DNA from: Reyranella sp.
Lineage (GTDB): Bacteria; Pseudomonadota; Alphaproteobacteria; Reyranellales; Reyranellaceae
Length of the DNA stretch: 43,763 nucleotides
Assembly (NCBI GenBank): GCA_021732285.1
Contig: JAKFVH010000086.1
Coordinates: 1-43,763 of the forward strand
Direction: 5' to 3'
Part shown: positions 17,456 through 27,793 of the stretch, piece by piece
How positions within the stretch are numbered: position 1 is the stretch's first letter
Layout: each line of letters opens with the position of its first letter
Position numbers and translations under genes: made by a program
The notes under the pieces: generated by a model
The model's database searches: none
What the model was told of the DNA's origin: nothing
What the model saw: only the letters and a program-made list of their open reading frames with translations

Positions 17456-17539
17456 CTGCCGCTTGACCAGGCCGGGTCCGGCCTCTATCTTTGCGCCTGC
17501 GAGTAAGTCGCATCTGGATGGGGAACGCGGCGCACCGGC

Positions 17540-17743
17540 ATGTTCATCTGCATCTGCCAAGCCATTCGGGAACGTGAAGTCGACGCCGCCGTCCGGGCGG
17601 GCGCCCGCCGTCCCGCCGATGTCTTCCGCGCCTGCGGCAAGAACCCTCAATGCGGCAGCTGCGCCTGCGACATGCGCGAGCGCATCGCCCAGACCCGGGC
17701 CCACGAGCAAGCCGCGGCGCCGAACCTTCTCGCTGCTGATTAG
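17540..17743 (+). CDS. bfd: Bacterioferritin-associated ferredoxin
   Basis: A 67-residue [2Fe-2S] protein. Its four cluster ligands fit the Bfd pattern exactly: Cys4 and Cys6 (CxC), then 31 residues, then Cys38 and Cys41 (CxxC). Two more Cys (32 and 43) are present. Bfd docks on bacterioferritin and passes electrons that release stored iron; bacterioferritin lies just downstream on the opposite strand, supporting the call. The C-terminal 15 residues are rich in Ala and probably disordered. It is followed immediately by a palindromic repeat. Confidence 0.9.
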   Translation: MFICICQAIREREVDAAVRAGARRPADVFRACGKNPQCGSCACDMRERIAQTRAHEQAAAPNLLAAD

Positions 17744-17903
17744 CGCTGGGCGCGCGCCACTAGAGACGGAGCAAAGCTCCGTCGTAAGTGGCGCGTCTTC
17801 TCATGCTTCTTGTGGACCGCGCGCTTCCAGCGCGCTCATGAGCGAGCCGGAGGCTCGCGGTCCGGAAGACCATGACGCGCCACTGGAGTGGCGCGCCCCC
17901 AGC
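17744..17903. repeat. Dispersed palindromic element, family 2 (copy B)
   Basis: A 160-bp element of nested hairpins: CGCGCCACT / AGTGGCGCG arms, a GACGGAGC / GCTCCGTC hairpin, and GGACCGCG / CGCGGTCC arms around TCATGA. It ends with CGCGCCACTGGAGTGGCGCG and CCCCCAGC, shared almost exactly with 6765-6794. It fills the gap between the convergent bfd and bfr genes. Confidence 0.82.
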
Positions 17904-17905
17904 GG

Positions 17906-18391
17906 CTAGCTCGACTCCTTGCCCTCGCCGATCTGCGTCTGCAGGTAATTCTGCTCGCCGACCTTGTCGACCAGCGACAGCTCGGTCTCGAGGAAATCGA
18001 TGTGCTCCTCGGCATCCTCCAGGATGTCGACGACGATCTCGCGACTGACATAGTCCTTGGTCGATTCGCAAAGCGTGACCGCCGCGACCAGCGCGGTGCG
18101 CGCCTCGTTCTCCAGTCGGAGATCGGCCCGCAGGCACTCGACGACGGTCTCGCCGACGGCGAGCCGGCCGAGATCCTGAAGATTGGGCAGGCCGTCGAGT
18201 ATGAGGATGCGCTTCATCAGCTTGTCGGCGTGCTTCATCTCGCCGATCGATTCCTCGTAGATCTTCTTGGCCATCCGCTCGAAGCCCCAGTGCCCCATCA
18301 TGCGGGCATGCAGGAAGTACTGGTTGATCGCGGTGAGCTCGTTCTTCAGGAGCTTGTTCAGCTCGGCGACGATTTGTGGATTGCCCTGCAT
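17906..18391 (-). CDS. bfr: Bacterioferritin
   Basis: A 161-residue four-helix ferritin that oxidises and stores iron in a 24-subunit shell. All ferroxidase ligands occur at the canonical numbers: Glu18, Tyr25, Glu51 and His54, with the second set in RLENEART (Glu94 region) and ILEDAEEHIDFLE (Glu127/His130 region). Met52 is the haem ligand. ATG 18391 follows an ideal AGGAGG site five bases upstream; the in-frame extension to 18499 is not family sequence. It faces bfd and is divergent from sodB, consistent with iron and superoxide control in one place. Confidence 0.96.
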   Translation of the reverse strand: MQGNPQIVAELNKLLKNELTAINQYFLHARMMGHWGFERMAKKIYEESIGEMKHADKLMKRILILDGLPNLQDLGRLAVGETVVECLRADLRLENEARTALVAAVTLCESTKDYVSREIVVDILEDAEEHIDFLETELSLVDKVGEQNYLQTQIGEGKESS

Positions 18392-18770
18392 GGCAGCCTC
18401 CTCGGATACGCGTTCGCCTAGAGAGATACTCCGTGATTCTTGCGATGCAACCACTGAGTGCGCGAGTGAGAACCGTTCGCTGAAAAATCTAACCGGCAAC
18501 GCCTCGCGACCAGCGACTGGTTCTCACTTGCTCGCCCTTCGGGAAAAATTTCTGTCCAAGACGGGCTCGACCTGCTCGTCTCGCGATGAAGAGGCCGGGA
18601 ACCGGCTTGCGCGCCGAGACGCCGCAGGCCGCCACCGTCACCTTTCTGCCAAGGTTCCTGTGGCAACCTGCCACCGTCCGGGAGCGCTGCAACGTCGGCG
18701 TCCACCGGACGTTCAACCCACCATCCACAGCCCACCCGACTTGTTCGTCGGGCCAGCCGGAGTACGCGTC
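18392..18770. other. 379-bp intergenic region between divergent bfr and sodB
   Basis: No protein-coding similarity was seen here. It holds a pair of inverted 17-nt boxes (see 18465-18528) near the bfr side and is otherwise mixed sequence. The length suggests two separate promoters with their operators. No Fur-type 19-bp box or Irr-type TTTAGAA-N-TTCTAAA palindrome was recognised by eye. Confidence 0.5.
18465..18528. promoter_or_regulatory. Inverted pair of 17-nt boxes, candidate operator
   Basis: AGTGAGAACCGTTCGCT (18465-18481) and, on the opposite strand, AGTGAGAACCAGTCGCT (18512-18528) match at 15 of 17 positions, 30 bp apart. Both copies also carry GCGAG on the outer side. They lie 74-137 bp upstream of the bfr start. 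A stem-loop in RNA is an alternative reading. Confidence 0.45.
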
Positions 18771-19382
18771 ATGCCTTTGGATAAAGGAAAGCCCCCCTTC
18801 ACCCTCCCCAAGCTGCCTTACGCCGAGGACGCGCTTGCGCCCGTCGTTTCCGCCAAGACCATCTCGTTCCACTACGGCAAGCATCACAAGGCCTACGTCG
18901 ACAAGCTGAACGAGCTCATCGAGGGCACCGCCTATGCCGCCCTGACCATCGAGGAGATCGTCAAGAAGTCGGCCAAGGACGAGAAGGGCAAGGCGATCTT
19001 CAACAACGCCGCCCAGGCCTGGAACCACGATTTCTACTGGCACAGCATGGCGCCCAAGGGCGGCGCCCCGGCCGGCAAGATCAAGAAGGCCCTCGAGGAC
19101 AGCTTCGGCAGCGTCGAGGACTTCAACAAGGCCTTCAAGGCGGCAGCCGTCGGCCAGTTCGGCAGCGGCTGGGCCTGGCTCGTGGCCAAGGGCGGCAAGC
19201 TCGCCATCGAGACGACGGCCAACGCCGACACGCCGATCGCCCATGGCGGCACGCCGCTCCTGGTCGCCGACGTGTGGGAGCACGCCTACTACCTCGACTA
19301 CCAGAACCGCCGGCCGGACCACGTCCAGGCCTGGCTCGACAAGCTCGCCAACTGGTCATTCGCCGAGCAGAACCTCGGCTAA
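18771..19382 (+). CDS. sodB: Superoxide dismutase (Fe type)
   Basis: A 203-residue Fe/Mn-family superoxide dismutase, which converts superoxide to hydrogen peroxide and oxygen. The metal ligands are His34, His86, Asp167 and His171 (ADVWEHAYY). The residue set AAQAWNH, with Gln three residues before Asn-His, and FGSGWAWL favour iron over manganese. No secretion signal is present, so it is cytoplasmic. ATG 18771 begins the protein at normal length. The frame remains open upstream but without family sequence. Position next to bfr and bfd fits joint response to iron and oxidative stress. A DUF3309 gene follows after 9 bp. Confidence 0.94.
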   Translation: MPLDKGKPPFTLPKLPYAEDALAPVVSAKTISFHYGKHHKAYVDKLNELIEGTAYAALTIEEIVKKSAKDEKGKAIFNNAAQAWNHDFYWHSMAPKGGAPAGKIKKALEDSFGSVEDFNKAFKAAAVGQFGSGWAWLVAKGGKLAIETTANADTPIAHGGTPLLVADVWEHAYYLDYQNRRPDHVQAWLDKLANWSFAEQNLG

Positions 19383-19391
19383 GGAGCGCAC

Positions 19392-19547
19392 ATGCTGGGC
19401 ACCATTCTCCTGATCATCCTCGTCCTGATCCTGATTGGTGCCCTGCCGACGTGGCCACATAGCAACGCCTGGGGCTACTACCCGAGCGGCGGCGTTGGCG
19501 TGATCCTGATCATCGTGATCATCCTGCTGCTGATGGGACGCATCTGA
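19392..19547 (+). CDS. DUF3309 small membrane protein
   Basis: A 51-residue peptide with two hydrophobic helices: LLIILVLILIGALP at the N-terminus and VGVILIIVIILLLMG at the C-terminus. They are joined by a short loop with WPHSNAWGYYPSGG. This is the shape and motif of DUF3309 proteins, common in alpha- and betaproteobacteria and of unknown function. AAGGAG at 19381-19386 gives a good ribosome site. It is probably co-transcribed with sodB. Confidence 0.85.
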   Translation: MLGTILLIILVLILIGALPTWPHSNAWGYYPSGGVGVILIIVIILLLMGRI

Positions 19548-19568
19548 CGTCCCGTCGGCAGCAGGCCG

Positions 19569-20660
19569 TCAGTATCTGAACGTCACGTTGATCGAGCCGA
19601 ACTGCGTCCAGCGGTTCTGCTCGTAGAAATCCGGCGTGCGCAGCACCTGCGTGTAGGTGAGGCGCACGCCGTGATACGTGACGGCAAGGCCCGCCTGGGC
19701 CTCGGCGACGAACGGCCGGTGCGAGACGCGCAGGCTGTAGCCGTCGGTATTGCCGTCGAGGAAGATGTTGCGGCCGACCACCTGGCCGTCGACGCCGGCA
19801 AACAGGTACCAGCCGAAGCTGCCGTCACCGATGAAGGCTTCCGAGCCCGGCAGCGCCGGGCGCGGCCGCGGCGGGCCGAAATCGTCGCGCAGGTTCTTGC
19901 CGATGCGGGCCGTGCCGCCGACGTCGCCGTAGATCGCCACGTTGCCCAGCGCCGCGCCGATGCGCGGGATGAAATCGACTTCGAGCTCGGGATCCTCGAT
20001 CAAGACCGTGCGGGCGGTACGCCAACGCCGCTCGAAGCCGATGCCGATCGTGGGCTCGTTGTGCAGCTGGTTTGCCCAGCCATTGGCCCGGGCTACGCCG
20101 ATGATGTTGTGGAAATTGTTCTGCACGAACTCGCCGCCCGCTGCCGGACCGATCACGCCGAGGTCGAGCTGCAGCGTATCGAGCCGGACCGGCTCCTGCT
20201 GACCGGTCTTCTCGTCGCGCCGCTTATAAGTGTATTGCAGGGCGAAGCTGGCATAGAGCCACGCCGCATAGGGCCGGTCGTTGTAGATCGGCTGCGAGGT
20301 GAACGTGTTGTCGGGTGTGTAGATGTTCTGACCGAACGACACGCCGACGCGGCGCACCACCGAGTCCGATTGCGGCTCGCCGAAGAAGGTCGGGATGGTG
20401 GTGAGCGAGACGATGCCCGGCGGCATGGCGGTGAGCGCCGGCGACAGCCAGCCGATGCGCACGCCGTTGGTGTAGTCGCGGTCGGTCGGGCTGAACCGGT
20501 TGAAGACGTCGTTCTCGACCTGGAAGATGAAGATGCTGCGGCTTTCGCTTTCGGTCGCCGAGGGCGGAGGAGGCGGATCGTCGGCCCGGGCATCCGCGAC
20601 GAAGATGCCTGTCGTGAGGGTTGCTATCAGGGCGGCGATCTTGGTGGCGCGGCCATGCAT
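19569..20660 (-). CDS. LpxR-like lipid A deacylase family outer membrane protein
   Basis: A 363-residue outer-membrane beta-barrel of the LpxR family (DUF2219), which removes the 3'-acyloxyacyl chain of lipid A. A signal peptide spans about 1-26 with an ADARA cleavage region. The conserved active-site residues are Asn50 and Asp51 in FQVENDVFN and Thr64 in DYTNG; a His-bearing segment (NFHNIIG) carries the probable catalytic His. The final residues TFRY end in an aromatic, as outer-membrane barrels do. The frame runs on to 21884 in the neighbouring gene without homology, so the start is ATG 20660. Activity on this organism's lipid A is inferred. Confidence 0.85.
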   Translation of the reverse strand: MHGRATKIAALIATLTTGIFVADARADDPPPPPSATESESRSIFIFQVENDVFNRFSPTDRDYTNGVRIGWLSPALTAMPPGIVSLTTIPTFFGEPQSDSVVRRVGVSFGQNIYTPDNTFTSQPIYNDRPYAAWLYASFALQYTYKRRDEKTGQQEPVRLDTLQLDLGVIGPAAGGEFVQNNFHNIIGVARANGWANQLHNEPTIGIGFERRWRTARTVLIEDPELEVDFIPRIGAALGNVAIYGDVGGTARIGKNLRDDFGPPRPRPALPGSEAFIGDGSFGWYLFAGVDGQVVGRNIFLDGNTDGYSLRVSHRPFVAEAQAGLAVTYHGVRLTYTQVLRTPDFYEQNRWTQFGSINVTFRY

Positions 20661-20695
20661 CGCCTGCCAACGCGGCAATCGCCGCGAGGTTCCGT

Positions 20696-21946
20696 CTAGC
20701 GCGCGTTGGCGTCGGCGCCGACGTCCCAGAGGTGGCGGCGCCAGGACACGCCGATCACGACCGTGAAGACGATCCCGACCAGGCTGAAGATCGTGCCCGT
20801 CACGGCAAAACCGGTGTGCTCGACCAGCGGCCCGGCCACCAAAAGGCCGATCGCCATGCCGTAGACCGCCAGCATGCGCACGCCCATGACGCGGCCACGG
20901 AACGCCGGGTTGGCGACGCGCAGCAGCAGCACCGCCATGGGGATCATGCAGAAGCTTTGCACGAAGCCCGCCACGAACAGGACGATCTCGCCCAGCAGCG
21001 GCGTCGTGATCCAGGAGAAGGCGAGATTGAGGGAGAACCACAAGACGGCTGAGACCAGCGTGGTGCGGGCGGGCCGGATGCGGGCGCCGTGCGTGGAGAT
21101 GACGATCGAGCCGGTGAGCGCGCCGCCGGCGAAGCAGGCGATCAGCCAGCCGAGGCCGGTCTGGGCAAGGCCGTAGATGTCCTTGGCGACATAGGCCAGC
21201 ATCGATCCGATCAGCGGATAGGCCGCGAGGTTCACCAGGAAGGCCATCAGCATCACCGCCCGCATGTCTGGCGTCGACCAGACATAGGCGAAGCCTTCGC
21301 GCAGGGCGCGCAATGGCGCAGCATGGGTCGGCTCCTCGCCCACCACGCGCAGCCGCCGCACGCCGACATTGAACGTCAATGCCAGGCTCGCTGCGTAGAA
21401 GAGGCAGACGCCGAGATAGGCCATGCCCGAGCCCAGCAGGGCCACCAGCCCCGCCCCCGACAGCGCGCCGACGATGCGGGCCGAATCCGCCGTCGTGCGC
21501 GACACGCCCATGGCCCGCATCAGGTAGTCGGACGGCATGGTCTCGCCCACCAGGAGGTTGCGCAGCGTGATGTCGGACGGCCTGACCAGGCCCATGATCG
21601 TGGCCAGCACGAAAACCAACCACGGGGCGGCAAGGCCGCTCAGGAACAGCGCCGCCAGACATGCCGCCACGGCGAGATAGGTGGCGCGCATGGTCAGGAG
21701 CACCCTGCGGTTGCCGACGCGGTCGCCGGCCATGCCGAACAGGGGCGAGATCAGGGTGCCGAGGAACTGCAGGGCGCCGAAGACGGCCAGCGCCAGGACC
21801 GACCCGGTCGAGACCAGCACGAACCAGCCCAGGATCACGCCTTCCATCTCGAAGGCCCAGGAGGCCAGCAGGTCGGCCGGCCATTGATAGCGGAAGCTCC
21901 GGACCTGGAACGGCGCCAGCGCCGGTACGCGCAGAGTGAGACTCAC
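20696..21946 (-). CDS. MFS transporter (EntS/MFS_3-like)
   Basis: A 416-residue transporter with 12 predicted helices, of the major facilitator group that includes enterobactin exporter EntS. Landmarks are FRYQWPADLLASWAFEME at the start, the loop FGMAGDRVGNRRVLL between helices 2 and 3 (a version of the MFS GxxxDRxGRR motif), and a charged loop between halves (VVGEEPTHAAPLRALRE). The start is GTG 21946. Substrate unknown. It is transcribed toward the LpxR-like gene, 35 bp away, so the two may be one transcript; it is divergent from the radical SAM gene. Confidence 0.85.
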   Translation of the reverse strand: MSLTLRVPALAPFQVRSFRYQWPADLLASWAFEMEGVILGWFVLVSTGSVLALAVFGALQFLGTLISPLFGMAGDRVGNRRVLLTMRATYLAVAACLAALFLSGLAAPWLVFVLATIMGLVRPSDITLRNLLVGETMPSDYLMRAMGVSRTTADSARIVGALSGAGLVALLGSGMAYLGVCLFYAASLALTFNVGVRRLRVVGEEPTHAAPLRALREGFAYVWSTPDMRAVMLMAFLVNLAAYPLIGSMLAYVAKDIYGLAQTGLGWLIACFAGGALTGSIVISTHGARIRPARTTLVSAVLWFSLNLAFSWITTPLLGEIVLFVAGFVQSFCMIPMAVLLLRVANPAFRGRVMGVRMLAVYGMAIGLLVAGPLVEHTGFAVTGTIFSLVGIVFTVVIGVSWRRHLWDVGADANAR

Positions 21947-22244
21947 GTCTTGTCCGTTCCCTCCCCCGGCCGGCGTCTCTGGCGCCTCTCAGGGCGGTTC
22001 ACCGTGCGCTTTTGGGCCGCGGACTGCAATTACCGCCTGGGCATGGGCCAGTCTCGCCAATCGCGTGGCTTGCCCTGTTATGGCCCCACATCTTGTGCAA
22101 TTTTGCACACGAGAAATTGTAGATATCCGTCCACTGCGGTTGCGTTGTAAGGCAGCCCAGCGCATTGTGGCCGGGGGATGCCGTTAAGCGGTGGCAGTCG
22201 CTCGAGAGAGCCGCACGCGGATGTGCCTTTGGAGAATTTCCGCG
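21947..22244. other. 298-bp divergent intergenic region
   Basis: Divergent gap between the MFS and radical SAM genes. Apart from a clear operator-like palindrome at 22094-22109 nothing coding is evident. AT content rises around 22080-22145, fitting promoter elements for the radical SAM gene. Confidence 0.45.
22094..22109. promoter_or_regulatory. TGTGCAA-N2-TTGCACA palindrome, candidate operator
   Basis: A perfect 7-bp inverted repeat with two bases between, about 135 bp upstream of the radical SAM start and 150 bp upstream of the MFS start. It resembles sites of dimeric helix-turn-helix regulators. It is not a match to the CRP (TGTGA-N6-TCACA) or FNR (TTGAT-N4-ATCAA) consensus. Confidence 0.5.
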
Positions 22245-24059
22245 ATGGGCGGTACCGTGCAAAAGCGTACTAAATTCCACCTGATTCTGATCAAGCCGAC
22301 GCACTATGACGACGACGGCTATCCGATCACGTGGCTGCGGTCGCATATCCCGTCCAACACCCTGGCCGCGCTCTACGGCCTGGGCGAGGACTGCCGCCAG
22401 CGCCAGGCGCTGGGACCCGACGTCGACATCCTGATCAAGCCGTTCGACGAGACCAATGTCCGGGTGCGGCCCGACCGCATCATGGCTGACATCCGCCGTA
22501 GCGGCGGCAAGGCGCTGATCTGCCTGGTCGGCGTGCAGTCCAACCAGTTCCCGCACGCGGTCGACCTCGCCCGCCACTTCCTCAAGGCCGGCCTGCCGGT
22601 GGCGATGGGCGGCTTCCATGCCGCGGGTTGCCTGTCGATGCTGCCGGTCGTGCCGCCCGAGATCCAGGCGGCCATGGACATGGGCATCTCGATCTTCGCC
22701 GGCGAGGCCGAAGAAGGCCGTCTCGATATCGTCCTCAAGGACGCCTGGAACGGCACGCTGAAGCCGCTCTACAACTACATGAACGACCTGCCGGGCATCG
22801 AGGGTGCCCCGACGCCGCGCCTGCCGCCGGCGGCGCTGGCGCGCAACGAGGGCCGCAAGTCGAGCTTCGACTTGGGCCGCGGCTGCCCGTTCCAGTGCTC
22901 GTTCTGCACCATCATCAACGTGCAGGGCCGCAAGAGCCGCTTCCGCAATGCCGACGATCTCGAAGCGATCGTCCGCGAGAACTACAAGCAGGGCATCACG
23001 TCGTTCTTCATCACCGACGACAACATGGCCCGCAACAAGCACTGGGAAGACTTCTTCGACCGGCTGATCGAGCTCAAGGAGAACGAAGGCATCGAAGTGT
23101 CCCTGATCATCCAGGTCGACACGCAGTGCCATCGCATCCCGAACTTCATCCAGAAGGCGCGCTGGGCCGGCGTCTACCGCGTGTTCATCGGGCTGGAGAA
23201 CGTCAATCCGGACAACCTGCTGGCCGCCAAGAAGCGCCAGAACAAGATCACCGAATACCGCAAGATGCTGCAGGCGTGGCACGCCAGCGGCGCCTCGACC
23301 TGGGCGGGCTACATCCTGGGCTTCCCTGGCGACACGCGCGAATCGATCATGCGCGACCTCGAGATCATCAAGAACGAGCTGCCGCTCGACATCCTCGAGT
23401 TCTTCATGTTGACGCCGCTGCCGGGCTCGGAAGACCACCAGACGCTGTGGAAGAAGGGCGTCTGGATGGACCCCGACCTCAACAAGTACGACCTCAATCA
23501 CCGCGTCGTCCATCATCCCAAGATGAGCGATGCCGAGTACGAGCAGACCTATCGCGACGCCTGGCGGACCTACTACACGCCCGAGCACATCGAGACGGTG
23601 GCGCGCCGCCACGGCGCCATCCCCGGCCGCAACCCGGCCGAGCCGGCCCAGTTCATGACCATGTTCAAGATCATGTTCGAGGCGGAGAACATCCACCCGC
23701 TGGAAGGCGGCATCATCCGCATGAAGTACCGGCGCGACCGCCGCTACGGCATGCCGATCGAGCCGATCGGCGTGTTCCACTTCAAGCTGGTGCTCGAGAC
23801 CTTCAGAAAGCTCAAGATCTACGGCAAGCTCGCCTGGCAGGGCTGGCGCATCGGCCAGAAGGTCCTGCACGATCCCAAGCGCCACGAGTACATGGACCTC
23901 GCCCTGTCGCCGGTGGTCGAGGAAGATCTCGACAAGCTCGCCCTGTTCGCCGAGACGGCGGGCGGCGGTGCGGCGCTCAGCAAGCGGCGCGGCGAGGATC
24001 TGGCGCGCGCCAAGGTCGCGGCCAAGCAGAACCAGCAGCGGCTGGAAGCGGCGGAGTAA
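22245..24059 (+). CDS. B12-binding-domain radical SAM protein
   Basis: A 604-residue protein with an N-terminal cobalamin-binding-type Rossmann domain (about 10-165) and a radical SAM domain whose cluster motif CxxxCxxC is in GRGCPFQCSFCTI (near 212-222). Conserved follow-on motifs are FFITDDNMARN, the GLE strand (FIGLENVNPDNL) and ILGFPGDTRESI. The C-terminal 130 residues are helical and basic. A His for base-off cobalamin binding is not clear in the N-domain, so B12 may be bound without that ligand or not at all. Related proteins include methyltransferases and ring-forming enzymes, so the reaction is unassigned. ATG 22245 follows GGAGAA with good spacing. Confidence 0.82.
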   Translation: MGGTVQKRTKFHLILIKPTHYDDDGYPITWLRSHIPSNTLAALYGLGEDCRQRQALGPDVDILIKPFDETNVRVRPDRIMADIRRSGGKALICLVGVQSNQFPHAVDLARHFLKAGLPVAMGGFHAAGCLSMLPVVPPEIQAAMDMGISIFAGEAEEGRLDIVLKDAWNGTLKPLYNYMNDLPGIEGAPTPRLPPAALARNEGRKSSFDLGRGCPFQCSFCTIINVQGRKSRFRNADDLEAIVRENYKQGITSFFITDDNMARNKHWEDFFDRLIELKENEGIEVSLIIQVDTQCHRIPNFIQKARWAGVYRVFIGLENVNPDNLLAAKKRQNKITEYRKMLQAWHASGASTWAGYILGFPGDTRESIMRDLEIIKNELPLDILEFFMLTPLPGSEDHQTLWKKGVWMDPDLNKYDLNHRVVHHPKMSDAEYEQTYRDAWRTYYTPEHIETVARRHGAIPGRNPAEPAQFMTMFKIMFEAENIHPLEGGIIRMKYRRDRRYGMPIEPIGVFHFKLVLETFRKLKIYGKLAWQGWRIGQKVLHDPKRHEYMDLALSPVVEEDLDKLALFAETAGGGAALSKRRGEDLARAKVAAKQNQQRLEAAE

Positions 24060-24172
24060 GACCGCTCAGGCGACGTTGCCCGAGGCGTCACCGCTGAGCT
24101 CTCGACAGGCTTCCAGGCCGTATTGCCCGGTGTACTGGCCATTCGACACCAAGCCGAACCGCCAAAACGCCG

Positions 24173-25589
24173 CTATCTCTCGCGCAGGCTCTCGTGCCGA
24201 TAGCGAGCGAGCGGTGACAGCAGATAGCTCAGGATGCTGCGCGAGCCGGTCTTGATCTCGACAGTGACGGCCATGCCGGGCGACAGGTTGACGGCCTTGT
24301 CCTCGACCTGCATGCGCGTGCGGTCGAGCGAGACGCGGGCGGCGTAGACCAGCTCCTGGCCCTTGGGTTCGCTGCTGGCTGCGTCGGCGCCCTGCTGCTT
24401 GTCGGGCGCGCGGCCGTCCTGCGGCTTGTCGCGCGAGATCGCGTCGGTCGACACGCTCAGGACCTTGCCGTGCAGCAGCCCGTAGCGCGTGAAATTGAAG
24501 GCGTCGACCTTGATCGTGGCGTCCTGGCCGGCCTCGACGAAGCCGATGTCGCGGTTGGAGACCATCGCCTCGATCTCGAGCTGGCTGTCGGCCGGAACGA
24601 TGATCATCAGCGACTGCGCCGGCGTGACGACGCCGCCGATCGTATGGATGGCGAGCTGTTGGACCACGCCGTCGACCGGAGCGGTGAGCTTCTGCAGGCT
24701 TGAGCGCTGCTCGGCCTTGATGATGTCCTGGGCGAGCCCCGCTGCCTTCTGCTCCGCCTTGGCGAGTTCGTCGAACAGGCCGCGCTCATACTCCGCCACG
24801 GTCTTGCTGCGCGTCTGGTCGAGGGCGCCGATGGCGGCCTCGGCCTCGGTCAGCCTGCTCTGCTGGACCAGCACCTCCTGCTTCTGGCCAATGAGCTCCT
24901 GCAGATCCGAAAGGTAGACCAGTCGCGAGCCCAGCTCCTTGCTGGCCAAGTGCCGGCGGATCTCGACCCGTTCCTCCAGGGGCGGGATCAGCGCCTTGAG
25001 CTTGTCGATCGAGGTCTTGATGGTGGCGAGCTCGGCCTGCTTCTGCGCCACCTGCCCGTCGATGGCGGCGAGCTTGGCCTTCTGCTCGGCGACCTGACTG
25101 ACCAGGAAGCGACGGTGCATCTCGACCAGGGTCGCGGGCGTTCCCGCCGGGGCCCTGAACTCGGCTTGCGGATCGCCCTTGCCGAGCGCGGCGCCGAGCC
25201 GCGCGGCATCGAGCTGGGCCGACAACAGGTCGCTCTTGAGGCGGCCGAGCTCGGCGCCGGTGATCGTCGGATCGAGCTCGACCAGCACGTCGCCCGCCTT
25301 GACGCTCTGGCCGTCACGCACGGCGATGGCGCGCACGACGCCGGTCTCGAACGGCTGGATGGTCTTGGTGCGGCTGCTCGGGATGATCTTGCCGAGCGCG
25401 GTGGCGACGATGTCGACCGTGCCGATGCTCGCCCAGGCGAGCGCGGCGACGAACAGCACGGCGATGGTGATGGCGACGGCGCGGCCGATCGGCGAGGGCG
25501 GCGTCTCGACGATCTCGAGCGCCGCCGGCAGGAAGGCGAGCTCGTCGCGCCGGCGTTCCGGGCGGCGCTGCGGAAACGACAGGATATTC

Positions 25590-25603
<14 letters not shown>
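24173..25603 (-). CDS. Type I secretion membrane fusion protein (HlyD family)
   Basis: A 476-residue adaptor linking the inner-membrane ABC exporter to an outer-membrane TolC channel. Short cytoplasmic N-terminus, one membrane helix at about 41-60, the lipoyl half-motif (GVVRAIAVRDGQSVKAGDVLVELDP) near 90-114, a long coiled-coil hairpin (about 165-310), then the second lipoyl half (LTAPVDGVVQQLAIHTIGGVV). A C-terminal beta domain ends in MAVTVEIKTGSRSILSYLLSP, the standard HlyD/PrtE end. An insert around residues 395-415 (DKPQDGRAPDKQQGADAASS) is longer than usual. It overlaps the ABC gene by 14 bp. No TolC gene is in view. Confidence 0.94.
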
Positions 25604-27764
<2,161 letters not shown>

Positions 27765-27766
27765 CT

Positions 27767-27785
27767 CCGAGGCCTAGGGCCTCGG
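27767..27785 (-). terminator. Hairpin between RTX protease and exporter genes
   Basis: A perfect 8-bp inverted repeat (CCGAGGCC / GGCCTCGG) with a 3-nt loop, fully within the 29-bp gap between the subtilase stop and the ABC start. There is no T-run. It is placed where RTX operons such as hlyCABD have an attenuating terminator that makes exporter levels lower than substrate levels. Confidence 0.5.
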
Positions 27786-27793
27786 CACCGAGA

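Noticed and set aside
19569..21884. One 771-codon minus-strand frame suggesting a fusion of transporter and barrel protein
   Set aside because: Only the part after ATG 20660 is LpxR-like. The upstream part is the out-of-frame shadow of the MFS gene at 20696-21946, which is itself clearly in another frame.
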